From assembly GCA_024220525.1 (NCBI GenBank), contig JAMYWO010000006.1:297996-361995 (forward strand): a DNA stretch of 64,000 bases. The letters run 5' to 3'. The notes under the pieces are model-generated. The model worked only from the letters and a program-made list of their open reading frames with translations, searched no databases and was not told the origin of the DNA. The DNA is from Cochliopodium minus (lineage: Eukaryota > Discosea > Himatismenida > Cochliopodiidae). Position numbers and translations under genes: made by a program. Position 1 is the first letter of the stretch, and the number at the start of each line of letters is the position of its first letter. Below, piece after piece: positions 36,750 through 48,704 of this stretch.

Positions 36750-36900
36750 ATTTTTTATAGTATATAAAACTCAAAAATATGATGATTTTTAAAGAATTAT
36801 AAGTATATGATCCTTTTATTATTTGCTTGAATAAAAAGCAAGGATAATCTTTTATTCTTTTTAATTTTATTTTATTTTTTTAATTTGATTTCGAAAAAGA

Positions 36901-36960
36901 TCAATGATGGAAATAAATGAAAGGACCATCAACATCTTTAAAACTGATTATACTTCAAAA
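36901..36960 (-). pseudogene. Relic of a final (exon 7) segment of an array gene
   Basis: Read on the minus strand, FKDVDGPFIYFHH-stop matches the AFTDIDGPLVP...H part of the last exon of the array genes. Nothing upstream or downstream completes it. It lies between copies 5 and 6, where a whole unit would fit the spacing poorly, so it is likely the trace of a deleted or unequally crossed-over copy. Confidence 0.5.
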
Positions 36961-37022
36961 TTGTTTGAAAATGTTAAATTTAAATCTTAAATTTATTTTA
37001 GTTTTTTTTTTTTAAAAAATTT

Positions 37023-37251
37023 TCAATGTGGATAAAGAGTGATCATAGTCCCCTTATGTGCACAAACAAAAGGAACAAGAGGACCTTCAACATCAGTAAA
37101 AGCAATCTTCCAATCACCACCAATATTGAAACTTATGCTCACTTTTCTATTTTCGGCAAACTCTAATTTCACTCCTATTAAAAGTAAAAAAAAAAATAAT
37201 TATTCATAAAAAAAAAGTAATTATTCATAAAAAATGGTAATAATAAAAAAT

Positions 37252-37287
<36 letters not shown>

Positions 37288-38228
37288 AAATAAAAATAAA
37301 AAAAGAAAATAAAAAATAAAAAAATTTTTTTTTTTACCTACTTTGCTCCCTTGTTCACAAACCATATCTTTTTCCTTAACTGAAAAAAGATTTTTAGAAA
37401 ATTTTTTGTCATTGCATAGATTGCCTGTCGTTGTAAGAAAACTATAAGAGTAATTGCTTTCGTAATATCCTATTGTTTCAAAAAAAAGAATTTCGAAAAA
37501 AAATGATTTTTTTTGTTTCTTTTAGTTTACCTTGATGTTTGGACCTCATTTTATCTTTTTTTTTTTTTTTGTATTAATTTTTTTTTTAATATTCAATTTA
37601 CTATACCTCTTATACTTTCATGAATAACCCCTATCATAAATCCTCCCGTTTCACGCTTTGTTATTTTATCCCTTTTATAGAAATATTAAAATAAAAATTT
37701 TAATATTTTTTTTTTTTTTTACAATTTTAGAAACCAAACATGTTTTCCTTTTGTAAATTTTGCTTTTGAAACCTGGAAATTTTTTTTTTTATTTGACCCA
37801 AAATTATCAATAACCCAAAAAAAGTTACAGCATTATATCTTTTAAAAATCTTAAGACCACTTTAAAAAATTTTTTATTTGTGTTTTTTTTTACGATGTTT
37901 CTTCAGAACTTATCCCCTCCAATGTCCTGTAATGGTTTGAATAAATTATATTTTGGAATGAATTCTCGAAATCATCAAATGAAAAAAATCTGCAGACTGA
38001 ATCTAGATGTTGATCTGTTCTGATTATTTTGTAAAACAGTTTACAACTTCTCTTAAGATTTATCAGATGTACTCTTTCGTCAAAATCGAAATAATTAAAA
38101 ATAAATTTCCAAATAACTATTGGTATTGCCATTATATTCTTTTGATCAATTGATGAGATGTCTATTTTTATCTCCATTTCTTCATCTTGGACTATTTCAT
38201 TGTCTATATCTGTTTTTTTGCTTTTCAT
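37023..38228 (-). CDS. F-box/SPRY-like array gene, copy 6
   Basis: Starts MKSKKTDIDNEIVQDEE. The F-box is AIPIVIWKFIFNYFDFDERVHLI. The 10-base exon is 37829-37838. The protein ends LYPH at a TGA instead of LLPN-TAA. An intron at 37.2-37.33 kb carries a pure A/T minisatellite. It is the last copy before the array is interrupted by two plus-strand genes. Confidence 0.75.
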
Positions 38229-38541
38229 ATTTTTTTGGGAAAAATTATATAAACTCAAAAATTAAAGGATGATCTGTATTATTTCTGTATTATAAAAATC
38301 AATGTTATTCTTTATTGGGATTTTGAAGTTATATGAATGTCTTTTTAATTTAGGCAATTTTTTTTTTTTTTTTTTCTGAAATTCAATTTTCTCAAAAATT
38401 CCAAAAGAAGAAGCTAGTTCAAGAATGAAGAGTACTTTACCAAAAAATTTGTAAAATTTAAGAATTTGATCATAGCTTTTTTATTTAAAAAAAATAAAAA
38501 AACAAAAAAATAAAAAAATAAAAAATAAAAAAATAAAAAAA

Positions 38542-38946
38542 ATGGGAAATAAATTGAACAAGAAATCTGTTGGAAAAACAATATCAACTAATAAACTTAA
38601 AGAACATTACAAAAAATTTTCAATCTTCAATGCTCTTGAAAGTTATTTAGATAAATCAGCAACAGAAAAGTTGATAAGGGAAATAATAAAGCAACATAAT
38701 CTTCCTGAGAAAATAGATGATAGGGTATTCTTTTTTAATTTGATCATTCTTATTTTAAAATATTGATTTTGAAATCTTATTATTTAGGATATGGTGGAAG
38801 AGATTCTCACAAATTTATTCTATGAGAAAAAAGATATAAACTATATGGATTTCGAAAATGAATTTCTGAGGCTGATAGAATCAGATGAAAAAATGGAATC
38901 AGGAGTGAATTTATCATCTTCAATCGAAGTGACAAAATTAAAATAA
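38542..38946 (+). CDS. Small protein with N-terminal MGNK, possible EF-hand-like helices
   Basis: Two exons: 38542-38724 and 38788-38946, about 113 residues. It begins MGNKLNKKSVGKT, echoing the MGNKN start of array genes on the other strand. Two helix-loop-helix-like stretches follow (NALESYLDKSATEKLIREII and NYMDFENEFLRLIESDE), but neither has a full calcium-binding loop. No F-box. Function unknown. It sits 300 bases downstream of array copy 6's start, divergently transcribed, and immediately upstream of another plus-strand gene with similar helices. Confidence 0.55.
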
Positions 38947-39041
38947 AATTATAAAATTTAAAATTAAAATTATAAATTTAAAATTAAATTAAAAAAATCC
39001 ATCATGAAAATTAGAAGAAAATAAAAACTTTAAAACAAAAA

Positions 39042-39875
39042 ATGCAAGATGAAAAAAGCACGAAAGTGGCCATTTTTTTGAAAGGAGGAGAGAAAGAACC
39101 TATAGAAGAAAAACACATCGAATCACTATTCAAAGAATTGGCGGGAGAAAAAGATAAAGTTACAGGAGTCGAAGTAGAAAAGGTAATAGATGATATTTTG
39201 AAGAAAATTAATAAGAAAGGAACACAGATAATGAATTTCGTCTCTGATAGAAATTTGGAAGAATTCAAAAACAATTTTAAGAGTGCTTTTGCTAATTTCA
39301 CTTGTTTGCAACTTATAAACCTACCTTTTTCTACTTCTTTGAAATTCAAAATTCTTACTTTAAAAAGACGTCCACGTCCTTATGTACATCACAACTGTAA
39401 ATTCTTTTTTCATCTTTTTTTTAAAAAAATTTATTTATTCAATTATTTAAGATGGAAAACCTAGCTTAGGCGAGGAAATCCTATTAGAACCAAAAATTAA
39501 AACTAAAAATGAAGTACAAGAACCTGTGGATTTGCCTTCACAAAAAGGCAATATTTTTTATTTTAAAACAATTTTTTTTTTCTAAATTTTTATTATTTTT
39601 TAAAAAACAAAGGATTGAGAGTTTGTATCCTTACCAAAATATTACAATACTTAGATAACAAAGATTTAGCGAAGAAAAGTTTGGTTTCAAAAGAATGGTT
39701 AGACATTTGCAGGAGCGAACAAATATGGAAACCAAGATATCTTCTGCTTCGTGAAAGAGAAAAAACAAACTTTGATATGTCCAAATACGAAAAAGAACAT
39801 CCTTTCTTGAATCATTCAATCTTAACGTATTTTGTAATGGAGAGAAAATACCCTCCAAGGAATTATTGTGATTAA
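39042..39875 (+). CDS. F-box protein with C-terminal F-box, inserted in the array
   Basis: Three exons: 39042-39396 (MQDEKSTKVAIFLKGGE), 39452-39547 and 39613-39875. The first encodes charged helices (HIESLFKELAGEKDKVTG, VIDDILKKINKKG). The last encodes an F-box, ILTKILQYLDNKDLAKKSLV..WLDICRSEQIWKPRYLL, then a short tail ending RNYCD. The second intron begins GC, not GT (39548-39612, AG at its end). The F-box is closer to the general eukaryotic type than those of the array, and there is no SPRY-like region, so this gene is not an array duplicate though it lies inside the array on the opposite strand. Confidence 0.7.
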
Positions 39876-40047
39876 AAAAAACAATTTTTTTAACCAAATT
39901 TTTTATTTTAAATTTTTTTTTTGGAATTCTTCTTTCTTTAAATTCAATTTTATTGTGAGATTGAAAATTAAATGAAAAGGTTAGATTTAAATGTATTTGA
40001 TCAGTTTTTAATTGTTTGATTTTTTTTTTTTACTATTTTTTTTATTT

Positions 40048-41327
40048 TTAATTTGGAAGGAGAGTGAGAATAGATTCTTGATGAATACTGATGAATGGAA
40101 CAAGAGGACCATCAATATCGGTAAAAGCAACTCTCCATTCACCTCTAGCAAAAAAACTAAGAGTAGCCTTCCCATTCTCTCCAAACTCTACTTTCACACC
40201 TAATTTTATAAATTTAAATTAAAAGAATATAAAAAGAGAATTTTTTTTTATATTATTTATTTTTTATTTTAATACCCAATTTACTTCCTTCTTCAATAAC
40301 TGGTTTAATATTTCTTCTTTCAAATAAATTATTCGAGAAACTGCTGTTGTTGCATTTGTTTCCAGAATTGGACAATAAAGTGTAAGATAAAGGAGAATTA
40401 TAACAACCTTTTTTAATAAAAAAAGTTGATCAATTAAATTATTTTTTTAATTGTTATCTTGAAAGATTGTACCAGAATTATCCATTTTTGTTTTTTCTTT
40501 TTTTTTCAAAACTTATCTTTAAAAATTCTTTTAAAAATTCTTTTACCTCTTAATGATTCGTGAACAACTCCTATCATACAACCATCTAATGATTTCTCGA
40601 ATATTTTATCACTTTTAGTACTGATTTATTAAAATAAAAATTCATAAAAAATTTTGAAATTTTTTTTACACTATCACAAACCATTTATGTTTCCCTTTGG
40701 TAAATTTGGTTTTGGAAATCTTTTTTAAAAAATTAAATTAATTATTTCAAAAATTTTTTTTAATAAAACAAAATTTTTTTTTACTGCATTCAACCTAATA
40801 ATGAATTATAAAGGGTCATAAAGAGAAAGTAATTTATTAAAAAAAAATTTTTACATTGGTCCACTTAAGTTTTTTTTTCCTTTCAATGTTCTATTGTTGT
40901 TTGAAAAAGTGATGTGTTCGGATGAATGTTCAAAATCATCAAATGAAAAAAATGTGCAGATTGAATGGAGATGTTTATCTGTTCTGATTATTTTATAGAA
41001 GAGTTTGCAGCTTTTTTTAAGCCTGATCAGGGTTTTTCTTTCATCAAAATGGAAATTATTAAAAATAAATTTCCAAATCACAGATGGAATTCCCATTATA
41101 TTCTTTTGATCAATCGATGAGAGATCTATCTTTATCTTCTCTTCATTTTTGGAAATTTCTTTTTCATCTGCAAAGATTTTTTCTTTTTCGTCAGAATTTC
41201 TTATTTCTATTTTCTTGATATCTTTTGGATTGTTTTCAATTGCTTGATCAGTTATATTTGTTGAATTTTTTGAATAAATTTTGATGTCTTCTTTAATTTT
41301 TTTATTTTTGATGTTTCTATTTCCCAT
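40048..41327 (-). CDS. F-box/SPRY-like array gene, copy 7
   Basis: Starts MGNRNIKNKKIKED and has the longest N-terminal extension of the array (about 75 residues, charged, ending EEKIKIDLSS). The F-box is GIPSVIWKFIFNNFHFDERKTLI. The 10-base exon is 40785-40794. Exon 6 reads GCYNSPLSYTLLSNSGNKCNN and the last exon ends LLPN-stop. Introns around 40.65-40.76 kb are nearly identical to those of copy 9. Confidence 0.78.
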
Positions 41328-41437
41328 GTTTTATTAAGGAATATATATCTCAAATGAAAAAAGATAATGATTGGGGAATATTGGATGGAGATTATAATTA
41401 AGATAGACTCAAATTTTTTTTTTTTTTTTATATTTAT

Positions 41438-42627
41438 TTAATATGGGAGAAGAGTGAGAATAGATTCTTGATGAAGGCTAACAAAAGGAAAAAGAGGACC
41501 TTCAATATCAGTAAAAGCAACTCTCCATTCATCTCTTGCAAAAAAACTAAGAGTTGCCCTTCCATTCTCTCCAAACTCTACTCTCACACCTTCCCACAAT
41601 AAAAATTTTAAAATTTAATTAAAAAAAGAGAAAATTTATTGTATTATTATTTATTTTTATTTTTATTTTTTTACCTAATTTACTTCCTTCTTCAATAACT
41701 GGTTTATTAATTCTTCTTTCAAACAAATTTTCAAAAAAATTGCTGTTATTGCATTTGTTTCCAGAATTGGCCAGCAAAGTGTAGCAAAGCGGACTAGTGT
41801 AACAGCCTTTATTAATTTAAAATGTTAAAAAAATAAAAAATAAAATAAAAAAATAGAAAACAAAAATTAAAAATTAAAATTAAAAATAAAAATATTTTAT
41901 TACCAATAGTTTCATTTTTTATTCTATCTTTTTTAAAAAAATTTATCTCTTTAAAAAGAAATATTTCTATTAACATTATTTTACTTCTTAATGACTCATG
42001 AATAACCCCTATCATACAACCATCTGTTTTTCTGTTGGAAATTTTATCTCTTTGGTTTTTTTTTAAAAATTAAAAAAATAGTATTAACATTGTTTTGATT
42101 TTATTTTGAATTTTATTTATTTGTTACATTCTGACAAACCATACAATTTTTCCTTTTTTGAGACTAATTCTTGAAATCTTTCATTCATTCGTTACAAAAT
42201 TTTTCAATTTTTTTTTTAAATAATTTTTACAGCGTTTAACCTTTATTTCAATTTGAAAAATTGAGTAAAATAAAAAAATAAAATGTCTTAGTAATGAGAA
42301 ACAAATTTACATTAATACAGTATTCTTTCCTTTCAATTTTCTGTTATTTTTTGAAAAAGTGATGAGTTCGGATGAATGTTCAAAATCATCAAATGAAAAA
42401 AATGTGCAGATTGAATTGAGATGTTTATCTGTTCTGATTATTTTGTAAAATAGTTTACAGCTTTTTTTAAGCCTGATCAGGGTTTTTCTTTCATCAAAAT
42501 GGAAATTATTAAAAATAACTTTCCAAATTACAGATGGAATTCCTATTATATTAGTTTGATCAATTGATGAGAGATCTATTTTTAACCCCTCTTCATCATC
42601 TTTCTCTTTTGTATTTTTATTTCCCAT
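41438..42627 (-). CDS. F-box/SPRY-like array gene, copy 8
   Basis: Starts MGNKNTKEKDDEE (Gly2, Thr6: good N-myristoylation pattern). The F-box is GIPSVIWKVIFNNFHFDERKTLI. The 10-base exon is 42231-42240. Exon 4 ends CMIGVIHESLR and the protein ends LLPY. Its intron 2-exon 3 stretch (42.09-42.21 kb) is nearly identical to that of copy 10. Confidence 0.8.
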
Positions 42628-42780
42628 TTATAAGGAGATATTGGCTTTAATGATTTACCAAGATTAATTGGGAAATTATTGAGAAATTTAAAACCAATTT
42701 ATTCAAAATTGTTTTATAATTTAGTTCGACCAATTTTTTTTTTTTTTTTTATAATAATATTAAAGTTTAATAAATTTTTT

Positions 42781-43400
42781 TGAATTCAAATGTTGATTGG
42801 ATTAGATTTAGATAAATTTTTTTTTTTTGAGTCAAGGATTGTAATCTCCAGTGTGAATACTTTGCAGCAGTTGATGGGCTACTATTTTAGCAGATGCAGC
42901 GATGACACGATGTCTCATTATTCCTGCAGCCTCATTTACCGAAATAATCATGACCTTTCCCAATCCCGTTGCCATTCGATCAATTACACGACTCCTTTGT
43001 TTGATAATACCTCCAAAGGAATTCATCGCAAACACCATGAATTCGTAATCATCAAAGAATTTTTTATTGCTTCTTTTTGGTTTTGTATTTCTCAATCTTA
43101 CAAAGAGAGTCCTTCTTATAGAGAAGGATTCCCACTCTGTAACCAGCAAAAGCTTGAAACTCTTGGATAGTAATGTATGTATTAAGCTTCTTGATCTACT
43201 TGAGAATTTGTGATTCTTGCTTTATCAATTCTGCTGAGGAGAAGTTTCATTTGCTTCTCTGCCCGCATTTTTGAAACTGCTTTCTGAGCATTTTGAGCTG
43301 TAAAGTTGGTGATCCCAAAATTAGATCCTTCTCCAAATGCATCATTTACGCTTTGTAAAGTGTTTGTAAAAATAAATGATTTGAATGGATTTATCTATAT
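42781..43400 (-). other. Compositionally distinct insert between array copies 8 and 9
   Basis: About 600 bases are visibly richer in G and C than anything around them. On the minus strand two stretches have strongly protein-like composition: one with NDAFGEGSNFGITNFTA and MKLLLSRIDKARITNSQV, ending at a stop near 43180, and one with FMVFAMNSFGGIIKQRSRVI and VNEAAGIMRHRVIAASAKI. I do not recognise either. Sequence just right of it (43.39-43.46 kb) matches the array's normal spacer upstream of copy 7, so this piece interrupts an ordinary spacer. Likely a remnant of an inserted element or captured gene; origin unknown. Confidence 0.5.
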
Positions 43401-43490
43401 CTCAAATGAAAAAAGATTATGATTGGGAATAGGAAGGATGGAGATTATAATTGAATTCAATTTTATTATATTTTTTTTTTTTTTAATTTT

Positions 43491-44668
43491 TTAATTTGGA
43501 AGAAGAGTGAGAATAGATTCTTGATGAATACTGATGAGTGGAACAAGAGGACCATCAACATTTTTAAAAGCAACTTTCCATTCACCTCTTGCAAAAAAAC
43601 TAAGAGTAGCCTTCCCATTCTCTCCAAACTCTACTTTCACACCTTTCAACAATTTAATTTTATAACTTTAAATTAAAAGAATAAAAAAGAGAAAATTTTT
43701 TTTTATATTATTTGTTTTTTTTTTTTAATACCCAATTTAGTTCCTTCTTCAATAACTGGTTTATTATTTTTTCTTTCAAATAAATTATTCGAGAAACTGC
43801 TGTCATTGCATTTGTTTCCAGAATTGGCCAATAAAGTGTATGATACAGGAGAATTAAAACAACCTTTTTAGAAATATAGTTGATTAAATAAATTATTTTT
43901 TTTTATTATATTATAAGATTGTGTACCAGAAGTATCCATTTTTGTTTTTTCTTTTTTTTTTTTAAAAAAAACTTTTCTTTAAATCTTTAAAAATTCTTTT
44001 AAAAATTATTTTACCTCTTAATGATTCGTGAACAACTCCTACCATACAACCATCTAATGATTTCTCGAATACTTTATCACTTTTGGTAATGATTTATTTG
44101 CTTAAATAGAAATTAATTTAAGATTTTTTTTTTACACTCTCACAAACCATTTATGTTTCCCTTTGGTAAATTTGGTTTTGGAAATCTTTTTTAAAAAATT
44201 AAATTAATTATTTCAAAAATTTTTTTAAAAAAAAACAAAATTTTTTACTGCATTAAACCTAATGATGAATTATAAAGGGTTATAAAGAGTAACTAATTTA
44301 TTAAAAAAAAATTTTTACATTGGTACACTTAAGTTTTTTTTTCCAATCAATGTTCTATTGTAATTTGAATAAGTGATCAATTCGGATGAATGTTCAAAAT
44401 CATCAAAAGAAAAAAATGTGCTGATTGAATTGAGATGTTTATCTGTTCTGATTATTTTATAGAAGAGTTTACAACTTTTTTTGAGATTAATAAGGGTGTT
44501 TCTTTCATCCGAATCGAAATTATTAAAAATAAATTTCCAAATTACAGATGGAATTCCCATTATATTCTTTTGATCAATCGATGAGAGATCTATCTTTATC
44601 TTCTCTTCTATCTCATGATATGATATATCTTGATTGGTTTTTGTGTTTTGTGTATTTTTATTTCCCAT
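43491..44668 (-). CDS. F-box/SPRY-like array gene, copy 9
   Basis: Starts MGNKNTQNTKTNQD (Gly2, Thr6). The F-box is GIPSVIWKFIFNNFDSDERNTLI. The 10-base exon is 44249-44258. Last exon ends LLPN-stop. It is the closest relative of copy 7 in exons 2-6 and introns, while its exon 1 F-box (FDSDERNTL) matches copies 4, 10 and 11, which suggests exon-scale exchange. Confidence 0.8.
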
Positions 44669-44810
44669 CTTTATTTAATAAAGGAAATAGGGAAGGTGTA
44701 TATCTCACTCGAAAATAGAATATAATTGAATATTGGAAGAAATAAAAACTCAATTTTTGATGCCAAATTTTTTTATTTTTTAATATTTATATTTTATTTT
44801 TTATATTTAT

Positions 44811-46000
44811 TTAATATAGGAGAAGAGTGAGAATGGATTCTTGATGAATGCTAACAAAAGGAAAAAGAGGACCTTCAATATCAGTAAAAGCAACTCTCCA
44901 TTCACCTCTTGCAAAAAAACTAAGAGTAGCCTTTCCATTCTCTCCAAACTCTACTTTCACTCCTATTACAAATAAAATTTAAAAATTTATTTAAAAATAG
45001 AGAAAATTTTTATTGTATTATTTTGTATTATTTTTTTACTATATTATTATAATTTTTTGTTTTTACCTAATTTACTTCCTTCTTCAATAACTGGTTTTTC
45101 ATTTTCTCTTTCAAACAAATTCTTAAAAAAATTGCTGTTATTGCATTTGTTTCCAGAATTGGCCAGCAAAGTGTAGCAATGTGGACTATTATAACAACCT
45201 TTTTTAATTTTGAATGTTAAAAAATTAAAAAATAAAAATATAAAAATAAAAATATAAAAATAAAAAAATAAAATGAATATTACCAATACCATCACTTTTT
45301 GTTTTTTCTTTGTTAAAAAAAAATTATCTTTAAAAAAAAAAATTCCCACAGTTTTATTTTACCTCTTAATGATTCATGAATAACCCCTATCATACAACCA
45401 TCTGATTTTCTGTTGGAAATTTTATCTCTTTGTTGAAATTAACAAAAAACAAAAACAAAAATGAGTATTAACATTGTTTTGATTTTATTTTAAATTTTAT
45501 TTATTTGTTACATTCTGACAAACCATACAATTTTTCCTTTTTTGAGACTAATTCTTGAAATCTTTCATTCATTCGTTACAAAATTTTTTCGATTTTTTAA
45601 ATAATTTTTACAGCGTTAAACCTTTATTTCAATTAAAAAAATTGAGTAAAATAAAAAAATAAAATGTCTTAGTAATGAGAAACATTTACATTGATACATT
45701 AAAATCTTTCTTTCCATCTAATTTTCTGTTGTATTTAGAAAAAGTGATGTGTTGAGATGAATGTTCAAAATCATCAAAAGAAAAAAATGTGCTGATTGAA
45801 TTGAGATGTTTATCTGTTCTGATTATTTTGTAAAATAGTTTACAGCTTTTTTTGAGATCAATAAGGGTGTTTCTTTCATCCGAATCGAAATTAATAAAAA
45901 TAAATTTCCAAATTACAGATGGAATTCCCATTATATTCTTTTGATCTATTGATGAGAGATCTATCTTAAACCTCTCTTCATCTATATTTTTATTTTCCAT
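44811..46000 (-). CDS. F-box/SPRY-like array gene, copy 10
   Basis: Starts MENKNIDEERFKIDLSS at the ATG 45998-46000, no N-terminal glycine. The F-box is GIPSVIWKFIFINFDSDERNTLI. The 10-base exon is 45612-45621. Exon 6 reads GCYNSPHCYTLLANSGNKCNN and the last exon ends LLPY-stop. It is the near twin of copy 8 in exons 2-7, but it has a different N-terminus. Confidence 0.78.
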
Positions 46001-46140
46001 ATTATTTTGCAAAGAAAATCAAAAACTCAAATAATCAAATGGAAAGGGAGAATGAATATCAATCAAAATTAAATTGTTTTGAATCAATTTCAATTTTTTT
46101 TATTTTTTTTTTTTGAAACACTTTTTAATTTTTATAATTT

Positions 46141-47312
46141 TTAATTTGGGAGAAGGGTAAATTTGGAGTTTTGGTGAAAACTGACAACAGGAACTAGAGG
46201 ACCTTCAGTATTTTCAAAACCAACTCTCCATTCTCCCTCAGAATTAAAACTGATGGTAGCTTTTCCATTCTCCCCAAACTCTACTTTAACTCCTTTATTA
46301 AATATAAATTTGAAAATAAATAATGGGAAATTTTTTTTTTATAAAACAAATAATCAAAACAGGCTTGAATCAAAAAAAAAAAACTTAATAAAAAGTGCAC
46401 AACATACCAATTTTGCTTCCTTCTTCACAAAGGATTTTTTTTGACTTTTTTTTTGCAAAAAGAACAGAATTATATTGAGAGTTGTTACATTTTGCTCCAG
46501 AATTAGTCAATAAAGTGAAAGACCAAGGACTTTGGTAATAAGCTGATTATTAAAATAAATAAAAATAATTTCTGTATAAACAAGAAATTAAAATTTCGTT
46601 TTTACCACTGCTTTGTGTTTTCATTTTTCCTTTATTTTCGAAATAAAAAAAATTATTTAAAATTATAATTTGAAAATATTAAATAAGACCTCTTATTGAT
46701 TCGTGAATGACTCCAACCATAAATCCTGATTCATAATCATCATAACTTTTGAATTTATCTCTTTTTTTTGAAAGGTTTTTTAAAAAAATTAATAAGTTTT
46801 TGTTAAAAATATTAAATAATCTTTTACAGTTTAATAAACCAAATATTCTTTCCTTTCGAGAATTTTGCTTTAGAAACCTATCAAAGATGAAAAAATTAAA
46901 TGAATAATTAAAATTTTGAAAGAGATTACTGCGTTGAAAGTACTTTTTTTTTTTTTAAAGGTTTACCAAAAAGAGGAATTCAAAAAATTTACTTTGAAGA
47001 TTTATCAATGTTCCCGATCAATGTTCTGTCGCTATTTAAATAAGTGATATGTTCAGATGAATTCTCAAAATCATCGAAAGAAAAAAATCGGCTGATTGAA
47101 TGGAGATGTTTATCTGTTCTGATTATTTTATAGAAGAGTTTACAACTTTTTTTGAGATTAATAAGGGTGTTTCTTTCATCCGAATCGAAATTAATAAAAA
47201 TAAATTTCCAAATAACAGATGGAATTCCCATTATATTGGTTTGATCTATCGATGAGAAATCTATCTTTAACTTCTCTTCATCATCTTTCCCTTTTAAATT
47301 TTTATTTCCCAT
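46141..47312 (-). CDS. F-box/SPRY-like array gene, copy 11
   Basis: Starts MGNKNLKGKDDEE. The F-box is GIPSVIWKFIFINFDSDERNTLI. The second exon is the one exception in the array: the available AG places its start three bases earlier, giving 13 bases (46930-46942) and keeping the frame. Exon 7 ends LLPN-stop with a variant region EGEWRVGFENTEGPLVP. Exons 3-6 resemble copy 5. Confidence 0.77.
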
Positions 47313-47454
47313 TTAAATGAGAATTTGTCTTGATTTTGATGTTCTATGATTGAGGAAAGTGAATTTAAATTATAAATGAAGGATTAGAGATTCGATTATT
47401 CGAGAAATTTAAAAGCAATTTTTTAATATTTTTCTATTTTTTATTATTTTATTT

Positions 47455-48566
47455 TTAATTTGAAAGAAGAGTAATGATTGAATCTCGATGGACACTAACA
47501 AAGGGAACAAGAGGTCCTTCAATATTTTTAAAAGCAACTTTCCATTCGCCTTTAACACAAAAACTAAGAGAAGCCTTTCCATTCTCTCCAAACTCAACTT
47601 TCACTCCTTCTCATAAAAAAATTTAAAAAGATAAATTTACCAAGAGAAATTTTTATGTTTTGATTTATTTTTTATTTTTAACCTAATTTACTTCCTTCTT
47701 CAATTACTGGATTTTCATTTTCTCTTTCAAACAATTTATATAGAAAACTGTTGTTACACTTTTTTCCAGAATTAACCAACAACCCAAAAGACAAGAGACT
47801 ATCACATAAACCTTTATAAAAATAATGAGATATTTTGTTTTTTATAATTTGTTTCTTTATTACCTGAAATGTCACTTTTTGTTTTTACTTTTTTTTTTTA
47901 AAAAAAAAAAATTACTGAATTTTTATTTTGTACAAAAAATTATACTTCTCAATGTTTCGTGAATCACTCCAACTATGGTTCCTCCAAAAAAATTGTTGTT
48001 TATTTTATCTCTTTTTTTCGATATAAATTTAATAATTTAATAAAAAAATAATTAGAAAAATTTCACATTCTGACAAACCAAACGTTAGTTCCTTTTGTGA
48101 AACTTTTTTTGGAAATCTTTCATGAAAAATTGTTATTTATAACTTTTATGATTATAACTTTAAAAAATAATTATTACTGCATTAAACCTTTTTTAATTTA
48201 AAAATAGAAATGAAAATAATGCAAAAGAAGAATGAGAATTATTTACATTTGTATTTTGTCTACCAATCCTTCCAATGTTCTATTTTTATTTGAGTAAGTG
48301 AGGAGTCCAGATGAATTCTCAAAATCATCGAAAGAAAAAAATTTAGTGTTCGAATTGAGATCTTTATCTGTTCTGATTATTTTGTAGAAGAGTTTACAAC
48401 TTTTTATGAGATTAATCAGGGTCTCTCTATCTCCATAATCGAAATTATTAAAAATTAATTTCCAAATCACAGATGGAATTCCCATTATATTGGTTTGATC
48501 AATTGATGAGAGATCTATCTTTATCTTATCTTCATCATCTTTCCCTTTTAAATTTTTATTTCCCAT
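47455..48566 (-). CDS. F-box/SPRY-like array gene, copy 12
   Basis: Starts MGNKNLKGKDDEDK, almost the same N-terminus as copy 11. The F-box is GIPSVIWKLIFNNFDYGDRETLI. The 10-base exon is 48178-48187. Exon 4 reads NNFFGGTIVGVIHETLR and exon 6 SLLSFGLLVNSGKKCNN. Last exon gives CVKGEWKVAFKNIEGPLVP and ends at LLSN/LLPN-type sequence with stop at 47455. Confidence 0.77.
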
Positions 48567-48704
48567 TTATATAGAATATTGGCTTGATTTTGATGTTGTA
48601 TGATTGGAATATTGGATGGGATTGATTGAAAATAGAATTCAAGAAATTTATTTCAGATTTTTTTTTTATTTATTTTATAATTTTATTTATTTATTCGGAG
48701 ATTT

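Noticed and set aside
42790-43170. Plus-strand 126-codon frame in the array insert
   Set aside because: Both strands are open because of local composition; the minus-strand frames look more protein-like, and neither matches a known family.
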